Below the pieces are notes generated by a model, which had not been told where the DNA came from, searched no databases, and saw nothing but the letters and a program-made list of their open reading frames with translations. Below are positions 1 to 8,012 of a stretch of DNA of 64,000 nt, one piece after another. Origin of the DNA: Streptomyces mirabilis. GTDB lineage: Bacteria; Actinomycetota; Actinomycetes; Streptomycetales; Streptomycetaceae. The DNA lies in NCBI RefSeq assembly GCF_039503195.1, contig NZ_JBCJKP010000001.1:8308001-8372000 (forward strand). Reading direction: 5' to 3'. The position numbers and the translations under genes are program-made. Positions within the stretch are counted from its first letter, which is position 1. Every line of letters starts with the position of its first letter.

Positions 1-179
1 CCGTCGATGTCCCACACGTGGGCACCGCGGCCGTGGCTGATGACCGGGGCCAGGTCCTCGGGGTACTGGTCGTCGCCCTTGGCGTAGGTGTGCGCGCCCC
101 CGGGGATCAGGGCGTGCAGTCGCTCGTTGGCCAGCCGCGAGCGGGGCAGGAGGAACTCTTCGGTGTCTTCGGTGTGCAC
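1..179 (-). CDS. class III aminotransferase (GSA aminomutase-like), 3' end outside window
   Basis: Only the first 59 codons of a PLP-dependent class III aminotransferase are present; the gene continues past the left edge. I start it at GTG 179, 7 bases after the stop of the epimerase gene, because GGTTGAGG lies 5 bases upstream. Residues 26-42 (PGGAHTYAKGDDQYPED), followed by a HGRGAHVWDIDG stretch, are the N-terminal substrate-mouth signature of glutamate-1-semialdehyde aminomutase-like enzymes. In polysaccharide clusters such enzymes usually transaminate a keto sugar or a small side-chain acid rather than make tetrapyrrole precursors; that role is inferred from position. The PLP lysine region is not visible. 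Confidence 0.75.
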   Translation of the reverse strand, partial: MHTEDTEEFLLPRSRLANERLHALIPGGAHTYAKGDDQYPEDLAPVISHGRGAHVWDID

Positions 180-186
180 GCCGACC

Positions 187-738
187 TCAACCTTCTTGGC
201 GCTTGAGGACCTCGGCGAGGCTCGGCGCCTCCCGGTCCCGCTGGGACATCGATGCGACCGGCAGCGGCCAGGGGATGGCGAGCTCGGGGTCGTCGAAGGC
301 GATCGTCACGTCCTCGGCCGGATCGTGCGGGCGGTCGATCCGGTACGAGGTGTCGGCGGTCTCGGTCAGCGCCTGGAAGCCGTGCGCGCACCCCGCCGGG
401 ATGTACAAGGTCACCTGTGTCTCGCCGGACAGCTCGAAGAAGGCCCTGTTCCGGTACGTCGGCGAGTCCGGCCGCAGGTCCACGACGACGTCGAAGATCA
501 TCCCGTACGAGCACCGCACCAGCTTGGCCTCGCCTGCGCCGGAGCGCAGGTGCAGGCCGCGCAGCACGCCCCGGACCGAGCGGGACAGGCTGTCCTGGAC
601 GAAGGCGTTTGGGTCGAGGCCCACCGAGTGGACCACGTCGGCGTCGAAGGTGCGGCAGAAGAAGCCGCGTTCGTCGGCGTACGGCGTCGGCTCGAAGAGG
701 TACGCGCCGGTGATCTCCGGGACTTCGGTCGCTTTCAT
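187..738 (-). CDS. RmlC/RfbC-family nucleotide-sugar 3,5-epimerase
   Basis: A cupin-fold epimerase for an NDP-4-keto-6-deoxyhexose. The 183-residue protein is full length for the family. The catalytic region RGLHLR (His63), the IPAGCAHGF motif (His119) and Tyr132 in SYRID are all present. ATG 738 overlaps the stop of the pyruvyl transferase gene in an ATGA junction, so the two are translationally coupled. The cluster lacks RmlA, RmlB and RmlD in this window and instead has a cytidylyltransferase-like NTase and a C-methyltransferase, so the substrate is more likely a CDP-linked or C-methylated hexose than dTDP-rhamnose (inference). A longer in-frame reading to 1176 overlaps the next gene and is rejected. 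Confidence 0.88.
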   Translation of the reverse strand: MKATEVPEITGAYLFEPTPYADERGFFCRTFDADVVHSVGLDPNAFVQDSLSRSVRGVLRGLHLRSGAGEAKLVRCSYGMIFDVVVDLRPDSPTYRNRAFFELSGETQVTLYIPAGCAHGFQALTETADTSYRIDRPHDPAEDVTIAFDDPELAIPWPLPVASMSQRDREAPSLAEVLKRQEG

Positions 739-1982
739 GGAGACTCCTGCCGAGCGTGAGCGTGGGTGTGGTCGGTCGCGGGGAACACGGCCGCGGTCAA
801 GGAGGTGAACTGGTCCTCCAGTCGCCGGGCCGCGGCCAGGTTCCGCTCGGTGAGGGTCTGTCGCAGCTCGGCCGAACGCTTCTCCAGCGCACGGAACTGC
901 TCGAGCAGGCGGTCGGCGTCGACCTCGCGCGCCGGGTGGCAGTACGCGCCGAGGCCCATCTCCGCCATGAGCGAGTCGCTCTTCGCCGCATAGCAGAGAG
1001 CGAGCACCGGTGTACCGGTCTTCAGCGCGCAGATCAGGTTGTGGTACCGGATCGCCACCACGGTGTCGGCAGCCGCCATCTCGTTCATCAGGTCGGCCAG
1101 CGAGGACGGTTCGGCAGCGGTGACCAGCGGCGAGTCCACCGCGTCGAGGATCGCGGCGACCACCGACGCGTCGCACTCGTCACCGGTGAGCAGCCGGACA
1201 GCCCTGCCCTCCTCGACCAGCGCGCGGACGAACCCGATCGTCCCGTCGAGGTAGCGCCGGTATATCTCCTCGGCCCGGGCGCGATCGTCGTTGCCGCCGT
1301 GGAAGTCCATGACGCCGACGCAGACCGGGCCCGGCGGAGCCGACGGGTCCGAGGGCGCGCTCGCCCGCGGCGTCGGCAGGGCGAACGCGAGGTCCGGGTA
1401 GACCTCGTCGCGCGCGGTGTCCACGCCCATCGCCCGCATGGCGTCACGGGACTGCGCGTCCCGGTACGACCGGTACGCGGCCAGCCGCCCCGACCAGCGC
1501 ACCAGGGCCCGGGTCGGCCGGTTGCCGATCGTCGCGGCGCCGACGCCGACCAGCGCCACCCGGGTGCGCAGCAGCCGGCCACTCGCGCAGAGCAGGAACA
1601 GCGAGTACGGGAAGCCCCACGGCCGCAGCGGCAGCGTGGCCTCCAGGACGCCCATGCCCGGCACGATCACCACGTCGTGCCGGCGCACCCAGGCAGCCGT
1701 GCGGAAGACGTCGACGAGTTTGCCCAGCCCCTTCGCCGCGATCGCGCCCGCACGCGACGCGGTCCGGTACTCCCCGCGGTACCAGTGCAGCCGCGTCGCG
1801 GGGATCCCGAACCGGGTCGTCACGGCCTCGGGTCCGCCGCACAGCGCGTCCACGACCGCCTCCGGGTGTTCGGCGCGGAGGTACCCGAGCACGGCCTCGA
1901 GCGACCCGTCGTTGCCGAGGTTGCCGGAGCCGAGCAGGCCGAACACCCCGACGCGCACCGGAGTCCGGTTCGCGGGCGTCAT
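735..1982 (-). CDS. polysaccharide pyruvyl transferase family protein
   Basis: A 415-residue member of the polysaccharide pyruvyl transferase family, which places a ketal-linked pyruvate (from phosphoenolpyruvate) on a sugar of a surface polymer, adding negative charge. The N-terminal GSGNLGNDGS motif (residues 18-27) and the C-terminal IRYHNLICALKTGTPVL block are characteristic of the family. A Pro-Ser linker around residue 210 separates two Rossmann-like halves. It overlaps the genes on both sides by 4 bases, so it is inside the operon. The last 40 residues are rich in Arg and Glu and probably helical. The acceptor sugar cannot be read from sequence. Confidence 0.87.
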   Translation of the reverse strand: MTPANRTPVRVGVFGLLGSGNLGNDGSLEAVLGYLRAEHPEAVVDALCGGPEAVTTRFGIPATRLHWYRGEYRTASRAGAIAAKGLGKLVDVFRTAAWVRRHDVVIVPGMGVLEATLPLRPWGFPYSLFLLCASGRLLRTRVALVGVGAATIGNRPTRALVRWSGRLAAYRSYRDAQSRDAMRAMGVDTARDEVYPDLAFALPTPRASAPSDPSAPPGPVCVGVMDFHGGNDDRARAEEIYRRYLDGTIGFVRALVEEGRAVRLLTGDECDASVVAAILDAVDSPLVTAAEPSSLADLMNEMAAADTVVAIRYHNLICALKTGTPVLALCYAAKSDSLMAEMGLGAYCHPAREVDADRLLEQFRALEKRSAELRQTLTERNLAAARRLEDQFTSLTAAVFPATDHTHAHARQESP

Positions 1983-2926
1983 GCCTGCCTCCCCTCGCGG
2001 CCGGCGACAAGGGCGTCGACGGAGACGGTGAGCAGGGCCGGGTCGACCGGGGCGCGGTCCTCGACCCGCTCACCGGCGCCCGGCCGGACCCGGCTGGTCA
2101 TCCACGCGACCAGGTGGCGATAGCACGCGCGCCGGTCGGCCGGGGACAACGGCGCCCGCCGGATCGCCGCGACGAAGCCCCACATGTACTCGGCGAGCAG
2201 CCGGGGCGTCGGGTGCAGCGGGCCCGCCCGGCGCGGGTCCAGGTTGACGCACCGGGAGCGCTTGGAAGGGTTCGCCCGCTCGGCGCGCGTGGGGTGGTCG
2301 CGGCGGAAGTACAGCAGCTCCGGCACCTGGTGGAAGGGCCCGTGCAGGGTGATCTCGGCGACGAACGTGCGGTCCGCGTGGTGGTAGCTGTCGAGCGGCT
2401 TCACCCGGCGCAGCATGTCGGCCCGCATCACCCCGTAGAAGTCGTCGCCACCCGGCTCGAACAACAGACTGCGGAAGCGCTCCGGCGCGTGCGGGGAGTC
2501 GGTGGCGAGCGTGTACTCGTAGGGGACCTTCACCTGGCCGTCGCCGTCGATGACCGCCTGGCCGGTGTGCGCGAGGATCATGTCAGGCCGCTCGTCCAGC
2601 GCCTGAACGCAGCGCCGCAGCAGGTCCCGGCCGTACAGGTCGTCGTGCGAGGCCCACTTGAACAGTTCGCCGCGGGACTCGGTGAACACATGGTTGTGGT
2701 TCGGAGTGGCGCCGATGTTCCGGGGCAGCCGGAGATACCGGATGCGCGAGTCCCGCGCGGCGTACTTGCGGCAGATCTCCTGGGTCCCGTCGGTCGAGGC
2801 GTTGTCGGAGATGACCAGCTCGAAGTCCTCGTAGGTCTGACCGAGCAGGGCGTCGAGCGACTCGGCCAGGTACTCCTCGCCGTTGTACACGGGCAGGCCG
2901 ATGCTCAGCCTGGGTCGGTCGGTCAT
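1979..2926 (-). CDS. glycosyltransferase family 2
   Basis: A cytoplasmic GT-A fold inverting glycosyltransferase of 315 residues. The N-terminus begins with LSIGLPVYNGEEYLAESL, followed by ISDNASTDGT and the NIGATPNHN segment; WASHDD supplies the metal-binding DxD-like acidic pair at about residue 98. The C-terminal third is Arg rich and lacks membrane helices, so the protein probably works at the inner face on lipid-linked repeat units. ATG 2926 forms an ATGA overlap with the flippase gene stop. A much longer frame to 3880 is an antisense-like extension through the flippase gene and is not used. Donor and acceptor are unknown. Confidence 0.9.
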   Translation of the reverse strand: MTDRPRLSIGLPVYNGEEYLAESLDALLGQTYEDFELVISDNASTDGTQEICRKYAARDSRIRYLRLPRNIGATPNHNHVFTESRGELFKWASHDDLYGRDLLRRCVQALDERPDMILAHTGQAVIDGDGQVKVPYEYTLATDSPHAPERFRSLLFEPGGDDFYGVMRADMLRRVKPLDSYHHADRTFVAEITLHGPFHQVPELLYFRRDHPTRAERANPSKRSRCVNLDPRRAGPLHPTPRLLAEYMWGFVAAIRRAPLSPADRRACYRHLVAWMTSRVRPGAGERVEDRAPVDPALLTVSVDALVAGREGRQA

Positions 2927-4242
2927 GAGGTCCTCACTTCGGGGAGGGGATCGCGGTGGCGCTCGTGCAGGGCGGACCGCAGGTGCAGCCACCACACGGC
3001 CGAGCCGCTGATGGTCGCGGCGGCGACGCCCCAGGCCGAGCCGACCGTGCCGGCCGCGGCCGCCCCGCCGAGCCCGCCGCTGACGTAGCAGGCGGAGGCG
3101 AACAGCTGGCAGCGCAGGCTGCGCCGGGCCGCGCCGAGCGCGCGCAGCCCGGCCGCCGCGCCGGTGCCGAGGCCCGCGCCCGCGACGCCGAGGGTGATCG
3201 GCACGATGAGCTCCGAGGCGGAGTGCCAGACGCCGCCGAGCACCAGCTCGCCGAACCGGCCGGGCATCAGCAGCAGCGCCGCGCCCCAGAGCAGCGCGCC
3301 GACGGCCTGCCCCCCGCCAAGGAGGAGGCAGAACCTGCCCAGTTGATGCGGGGCCTGCCGCAGCACCCGTGCCGCCTCCGGGACGGTGACCAGCGAAAGC
3401 CCCATGAGCACCGCCAGGAACGGGCCGAGCAGGAGCTCGGCGCCCCGCACCGCACCCACCGCGCCGACCCCGACGATCGCGCCGAGCCCGTACGCCCGCA
3501 GCTGGCTCGCGCCACTGAGGCTGACGTTCTCGACCAGGTACCGGTAGCCGAGATCGCGCTGCTCGCGAAGCCACCCGCGTGCCTCCGTCGTCCGGGGCCG
3601 GATGCCGGACTGGAGGTAGCCGTACCCCGCCGCCACCGTGGCGGACGCGCCCCAGGCGAGCACGAAGGCGGCCACGCTGCCCGCACGGGCCGCCACCACC
3701 ATGGCCGGGACGAGTGCGACACCCCACACGACGTCGTTGACGAACGCCTTCCGCCCTGCGCCGGCGGCGAAGAACGAGAACCGCCAGGCGTCCTGGAGCA
3801 GCAGCCCCGGCATCATGACACCAAGGGCGGCGAACGCGGGCCCCACGCGGCCGCCTAGGCCGAGCCCGGCCATCAGACACACCGCGCCGAGGGCGGCACC
3901 GACAACGAGTGCGGTACCCGTCGACCGGCTCACCGCCCCGCGCCAGGAGGCGCCCGGCACGCCGCTGAAGCGCACCACGAGCGGATCGGTGGCCAGCCCG
4001 CGGGAGACGTTGAGCACCACGCCGTACGTCACCCAGGCGAGGCTGAACACACCGAACGCGGTCACCCCCAGCGAGCGGGCCACGTAGATGCCCACCACGA
4101 AGTTGCTCACGCTGGAGGCCGCCTGGTCGGCCAGTCCCCAGGACAGTCGGCCGACCATGGCCCGCTTGGCGGTTTGCCGGGCGGGTCCGGCCGGTGCCGC
4201 CGGCGCCGTCGTCTTCTCCCCCTCGGTGGTCATCGGCGTCAT
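2923..4242 (-). CDS. Wzx-like polysaccharide flippase (MATE/MOP-type membrane protein)
   Basis: A 439-residue integral membrane protein with about 12 hydrophobic segments and a short charged N-terminus. The first helices (LSWGLADQAASSVSNFVVGI, then VTAFGVFSLAWVTYGVV) match the MOP exporter family that includes Wzx, which flips undecaprenyl-diphosphate-linked repeat units across the membrane. I start at ATG 4242, which overlaps the stop of the DUF4910 gene in an ATGA junction; an ATG 9 bases further in is also possible. Its presence alongside an initiating transferase, a polymerase and Wzz-like proteins defines the pathway as Wzx/Wzy type. Confidence 0.85.
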   Translation of the reverse strand: MTPMTTEGEKTTAPAAPAGPARQTAKRAMVGRLSWGLADQAASSVSNFVVGIYVARSLGVTAFGVFSLAWVTYGVVLNVSRGLATDPLVVRFSGVPGASWRGAVSRSTGTALVVGAALGAVCLMAGLGLGGRVGPAFAALGVMMPGLLLQDAWRFSFFAAGAGRKAFVNDVVWGVALVPAMVVAARAGSVAAFVLAWGASATVAAGYGYLQSGIRPRTTEARGWLREQRDLGYRYLVENVSLSGASQLRAYGLGAIVGVGAVGAVRGAELLLGPFLAVLMGLSLVTVPEAARVLRQAPHQLGRFCLLLGGGQAVGALLWGAALLLMPGRFGELVLGGVWHSASELIVPITLGVAGAGLGTGAAAGLRALGAARRSLRCQLFASACYVSGGLGGAAAAGTVGSAWGVAAATISGSAVWWLHLRSALHERHRDPLPEVRTS

Positions 4243-5513
4243 GCCTTGATCAGTTCGGCGCCGCACAGGGCGTCGGCCGCGGCGACGACGGTGTCGAACG
4301 GCAGCCCGGACCGCTCGGCGACGTCCAGCAGACTGTGCTCGCCGTCGGAGAGGCTGAGCACCCAGAGCATGGCCATCTGGGCCTGCTTCGTGTCGCTGCG
4401 GCCGCCGAGCGAGTCGTACAACCCACGCCGGCCCAGCTGTGGTTCGCCGTAGGGGCTGAGGTTGACGTACCGCCGGTTGCGGTCGAGGACGGCGAACGCC
4501 TCGCGGCAGACGGCGAGAGTGTCCGCCATCGCCTCCGGGGAGACGAAGTCCAGGTTGTCCGCCGAGGTGTGGTACTCGGGGTAGCCGGCGTACGGGGTCC
4601 GGCTGAGCGAGCCCACGCCGAGATCGAACCCGGGCGAGCAGAACTGCCGCTCGTCGTAGCCGTACGGAGTGAACTCGGCGACGTGGTGCGGGCGTTCGGA
4701 GGCGGACAGCACATGACGCATCACCCGGTCGATCTCCGCGTCACCGCGTCTGCTCTGTTTGTACGTCAGCCGGCCCGAGTCGCCGGCGCAGGCCAGCACC
4801 AGCCCGTGCTTGACCCGTTCGATCCGCTCCGCGTTGCGGGCCAGCCAGGTGATCGCCCCGATGGTGCCGGGGGCGAACAGGAACCGGTAGGTGTAGTACG
4901 GCTTCTGCTCCGCCAGCGCTCGGGCCAGGAAGGTGGCCACCGCGATGCCGGCCAGGTTGTCGTTGGCCAGCGACGGGTGGCAGACGTGGCAGGAGACGAT
5001 CACCTCGTCGGCGACCTGCCCGGGGACCACGTGCTCGGCGTAGGTGAGGTGGCCATCGGCGAGTGTGGAGTCGATGCGCACCTCGTACTCGCCGTCCGGC
5101 AGCGCGTCCAAGGTCTCCTGGGCCAGGCAGAACCCCCATTCCGGCCGGTAGTAGCTGGTGCGGTACGGCACCCAGGACGGGTGGTCCGGCAGGGTGTGCA
5201 GGTGTCCGCGCAGCTCGGCCAGTGGCATGGTCGCCGACACCGGCACGCTGTAGCCGAGCACGTGCAGGCTGGACGCGGCGAAGTCGACGACCCGGTTGCC
5301 GGCGGGATCGGCTACGTACGCGTCCCGGATGTTCCACTCCTGCGGCACCGTCCAGTCGAGGACCTGAGTCCCGGTCGGCACCTCGTGCACCTGCAGCGGG
5401 AGGTACGCGCCGACGATCTCCAGGGTGGCGCGCACCCCGTCGCCGGTGATGCTCCGGCACAGCGGGTACAACCGCTCCACCAGCGCGTGCATCTCCTCGC
5501 CGGCCGTGGTCAT
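4239..5513 (-). CDS. DUF4910 family M28-like aminopeptidase-fold protein
   Basis: A 424-residue DUF4910 protein, related to M28 zinc aminopeptidases but found in sugar clusters. Metal-site candidates are visible: CHVCHPSLANDNLAGI around residue 180 and YHTSADN around residue 325. The N-terminal part (LYPLCRSITGDGVRATL) is the family signature, and the last 80 residues look like a winged-helix domain. In such clusters these proteins are thought to process an amide or amino-acyl group on a sugar or its precursor; that is inference. ATG 5513 overlaps the upstream SDR gene stop by 4 bases. Longer readings to 5666 run into that gene and are not used. Confidence 0.82.
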   Translation of the reverse strand: MTTAGEEMHALVERLYPLCRSITGDGVRATLEIVGAYLPLQVHEVPTGTQVLDWTVPQEWNIRDAYVADPAGNRVVDFAASSLHVLGYSVPVSATMPLAELRGHLHTLPDHPSWVPYRTSYYRPEWGFCLAQETLDALPDGEYEVRIDSTLADGHLTYAEHVVPGQVADEVIVSCHVCHPSLANDNLAGIAVATFLARALAEQKPYYTYRFLFAPGTIGAITWLARNAERIERVKHGLVLACAGDSGRLTYKQSRRGDAEIDRVMRHVLSASERPHHVAEFTPYGYDERQFCSPGFDLGVGSLSRTPYAGYPEYHTSADNLDFVSPEAMADTLAVCREAFAVLDRNRRYVNLSPYGEPQLGRRGLYDSLGGRSDTKQAQMAMLWVLSLSDGEHSLLDVAERSGLPFDTVVAAADALCGAELIKA

Positions 5514-6535
5514 CGGCGCCACCGCAGGGTGTCGTCGACGGCGCCGGCGTCGGTCGCCGCGCGCAGCACGGCAAGGCGGGTGAAGCGCCGCTCGAAGTCC
5601 TCCCGGGTCAGCCCGTGTTCGCGGTAGGCGTCGGCGAGTTCGAGCGCGCCCTGCTTCACCGTCCACTCGCAGTCGAAGCCGGGTATCGCGGCGCGGAACC
5701 GGGAGAAGTCCACCCGGTACGACCGCGGATCGGCGCCGTTCTCCCCGGTGATCACCACCTTCGCGCCGGACACCGCCTCGGCGACCTGCTCGGCGATCTC
5801 GGCGACCGTGACGTTGTTGATCTCGCTGCCGATGTTGAAGGCCAGGTCGTGCACCGACTCCCGCGGCGCCACCAGCGCGGCCGTGAAGGCCCGAGCGATG
5901 TCGGCGGCGTGCACCAGCGGCCGCCAGGGGGTGCCGTCGGAGAGCACAAGGACTTCACCGGACAACAGGGCGTGCCCCACCAGGTTGTTCAGCACGATGT
6001 CGGCGCGCAGCCGGGGCGAGAAGCCGAAGGCGGTGGCGTTGCGCATGAACACCGGGCTGAAGTCGTCGTCGGCCAGCGCGTGCAGGTCGTCCTCCACCCG
6101 CACCTTGGACTCCGCGTAGGGCGTCACCGGCCGCAACGGGGCGTCCTCGGCCACCAGCTCGTCCCCGCCGGCGGCGCCGTAGACCGAACACGTCGACGCG
6201 TACAGGAAGCGCCGCACCCCGGCGTCGCGGGCCAGCCGGGCCAGCCGTACGGACGCGTGGTGGTTGATGTCGTAGGTGAGTTCCGGCGCCAGCGATCCCA
6301 GCGGGTCGTTGGACAGCGCGGCCAGGTGGATCACGGCGTCCACCCCGGCCACGTGCTCGGCCGTGACGTCGCGCAGGTCCACTCGCACCCCTGGCGGGTC
6401 CGCGGGCGTCGGGCCAAGGACGCAGTCGGCGAACAGGCCGGCGTCAAGACCGACGACCTCGTGCCCGGCGGCCGTGAGAACCGGGGCCATGACGGTGCCC
6501 AGATAGCCCTGGTGCCCGGTCAACAGTACGCGCAA
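5510..6535 (-). CDS. NAD-dependent nucleotide-sugar epimerase/dehydratase (extended SDR)
   Basis: A 341-residue extended short-chain dehydrogenase/reductase acting on a nucleotide sugar. The NAD-binding motif GHQGYLG (residues 8-14), the STCSVYG serine motif and the YAESK catalytic pair (Tyr and Lys) are intact, and HAADIARAF in the second half is typical of sugar epimerases. It starts at ATG 6535, three bases after the end of the deacetylase gene. Between the C-methyltransferase/NTase pair and the RmlC-like epimerase, it most likely reduces or epimerises a keto-sugar intermediate; the exact reaction cannot be assigned from sequence. Confidence 0.87.
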   Translation of the reverse strand: MRVLLTGHQGYLGTVMAPVLTAAGHEVVGLDAGLFADCVLGPTPADPPGVRVDLRDVTAEHVAGVDAVIHLAALSNDPLGSLAPELTYDINHHASVRLARLARDAGVRRFLYASTCSVYGAAGGDELVAEDAPLRPVTPYAESKVRVEDDLHALADDDFSPVFMRNATAFGFSPRLRADIVLNNLVGHALLSGEVLVLSDGTPWRPLVHAADIARAFTAALVAPRESVHDLAFNIGSEINNVTVAEIAEQVAEAVSGAKVVITGENGADPRSYRVDFSRFRAAIPGFDCEWTVKQGALELADAYREHGLTREDFERRFTRLAVLRAATDAGAVDDTLRWRR

Positions 6536-6538
6536 GGT

Positions 6539-7186
6539 TCATTCCCCCAGGTCGAGAGTGAGTTTGGTGACGGCGAACGCCTCGGCGTAGCGCGCGTGGC
6601 TTTCGATACCGCGGATCCGGGCCAGCCCGAGGAAGGCCTCCCGGTCGTACCAGGGCCGGTGCCGCTGCGAGGGGTAGTGCTCCTGCAGCAGCCGCACCTT
6701 TTGTTCGGCGATCTCCGGCGACAGCGGCTGGTACGCCGCCGGACGGCCGAGATCGCCGTCCCACTTGACGATCTCGTAGCCGAGCACCAGGTGGTCGCGG
6801 AACGCGGTTGTCATCAGCTTCGCCAGACCGCGGTGATCCTGGTGCGCGTCATCGGTGCGCGGGGCAAGGACGAGATCCGGCTCCGTCCCCGCGCGCAGCT
6901 CCTCGACGGCGGCCTTGGCCTCGTCCCAGTGCGCGGGCAGCCGGCCGTCCGGCAGCTTGTGCACGGTCAGCCGCAGGTCGGCGCCCGGGCAGAAGGCGGT
7001 GAGCGCGGCCTGCTCCTCCTCCTCCCGCTCGCTGCCACCGCCGGAGAGCACCAGCACGTCGATGCGGACACCCGGCCGTGCGTGGCACAGCGTCAGCAGC
7101 GTGCCGCCGGCGCCGATGGCGATGTCGTCGCAGTGCGCGCCCACCGCGACGATCCGGTCCAGCCGCCCGGCTCCGAGCCGGATCAC
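6539..7186 (-). CDS. PIG-L family N-deacetylase
   Basis: A 215-residue zinc-dependent deacetylase of the PIG-L/LmbE family, likely removing an acetyl group from an N-acetylated sugar. The zinc motif reads GAHCDD (the usual AHPDD with Cys in place of Pro) near residue 16, and the distal HQDH motif is present near residue 105. I prefer GTG 7186 because GAGG lies 5 bases upstream and its GTGA overlaps a TGA in the third frame; GTG 7237 is a longer alternative with an Arg-rich extension. This start also matters for the neighbouring nucleotidyltransferase, whose frame runs through this gene. Confidence 0.83.
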   Translation of the reverse strand: MIRLGAGRLDRIVAVGAHCDDIAIGAGGTLLTLCHARPGVRIDVLVLSGGGSEREEEEQAALTAFCPGADLRLTVHKLPDGRLPAHWDEAKAAVEELRAGTEPDLVLAPRTDDAHQDHRGLAKLMTTAFRDHLVLGYEIVKWDGDLGRPAAYQPLSPEIAEQKVRLLQEHYPSQRHRPWYDREAFLGLARIRGIESHARYAEAFAVTKLTLDLGE

Positions 7187-8012
7187 GAGGTCCTCGCCGC
7201 GGCGCCGGCCCGGCTTCCGGTCGCGCCCGCCCCGCACCGTCGTGATCCCACACGGCCCACGGACGGTCGCCCCGGGCGTAGGCGTCGTCGAGCGCGGCCC
7301 GCTCCTTCACGGTGTCGGTCGGCTTCCAGAAGCCACGGTGCTGGTGCGCCACCAGCCGGCCGCGCTTGGCCAGTTGGGCGCAGCCGTCGGCGACCAGGTC
7401 CCCGTTCTCCGGGATGTGGTCGAAGACCTCCTGGCGGAGCACGAAGTAGCCGCCGTTCTCCCACAGCGGCATGTCACTCACCGCGGTGATGCCTCCCACC
7501 AGGCCGTCCTCGCCCAGTTCCACGCAGTGGAACGAGGACTGCGGCGGCACCACCATCATCGACGCTCCGGCGTCGCGCCGGGCGAACCGGTCGATCATCT
7601 CGGGCAGCGGGGCGTCGGTGAGCACGTCGGCGTAGTTGGCGAGGAACATCTCGTCGCCGTCCAGGTGGTGGCGCACCCGGCGCAGCCGCTCCCCGATCGG
7701 TGACTCGATGCCGGTCTGCGCGAACGTGATCGTCCAGTTGGCGATGTCGGTGGACAGCAGCTCGGTCTGTCCGCCCCGCAGCACGAAGTCGTTGGACGTC
7801 GTCTCCTCGTAGTTGAGGAAGAAGTCCTTGATGTGGTGGGCCCCGTACCCGAGGCACAGGATGAACTCGGTGTGCCCGAAGTGCGCGTAGTAGCGCATGA
7901 CGTGCCAGATCAGCGGGCGCGGGCCGACCATGGCCATCGGCTTGGGCACGTCGTCGGAAGCTCCGCTGCGCATACGCAGCCCATAACCGCCGCAGAACAG
8001 TACGACCTTCAC
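6849..8012 (-). CDS. glucose-1-phosphate cytidylyltransferase-like NTase; run-on or frameshifted 3' end
   Basis: Residues 1-256 are a complete sugar-1-phosphate nucleotidyltransferase resembling RfbF, which makes CDP-glucose. The signature FCGGYGLRM, the VPKPM motif, ICLGY-like ILCLGYGAHHIKDFF and the ending DRPWAVW are all in family order. GTG 8012 overlaps the methyltransferase stop (GTGA). After about position 7245 the frame does not stop but runs 390 bases into the PIG-L gene, with irregular third positions, giving a spurious Arg-rich tail. A single-base insertion near 7190-7250 would instead end it at TGA 7183, exactly on the PIG-L GTG start like the other junctions here. It is therefore either a sequencing error or a recent frameshift. 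Confidence 0.8.
   Translation of the reverse strand: MKVVLFCGGYGLRMRSGASDDVPKPMAMVGPRPLIWHVMRYYAHFGHTEFILCLGYGAHHIKDFFLNYEETTSNDFVLRGGQTELLSTDIANWTITFAQTGIESPIGERLRRVRHHLDGDEMFLANYADVLTDAPLPEMIDRFARRDAGASMMVVPPQSSFHCVELGEDGLVGGITAVSDMPLWENGGYFVLRQEVFDHIPENGDLVADGCAQLAKRGRLVAHQHRGFWKPTDTVKERAALDDAYARGDRPWAVWDHDGAGRARPEAGPAPRRGPRDPARSRAAGPDRRGGRALRRHRHRRRRHAADAVPRTAGCPHRRAGALRRWQRAGGGGAGRAHRLLPGRRPAADRAQAAGRPAARALGRGQGRRRGAARGDGAGSRPCPAHR

Noticed and set aside
756..2123. Plus-strand 455-codon open frame opposite the pyruvyl transferase
   Set aside because: Arg/Gly/His-rich composition typical of antisense frames in high-GC DNA; the minus strand has a recognisable family.
5615..7489. Plus-strand 624-codon open frame
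   Set aside because: Spans two minus-strand genes with intact catalytic motifs; no family features.
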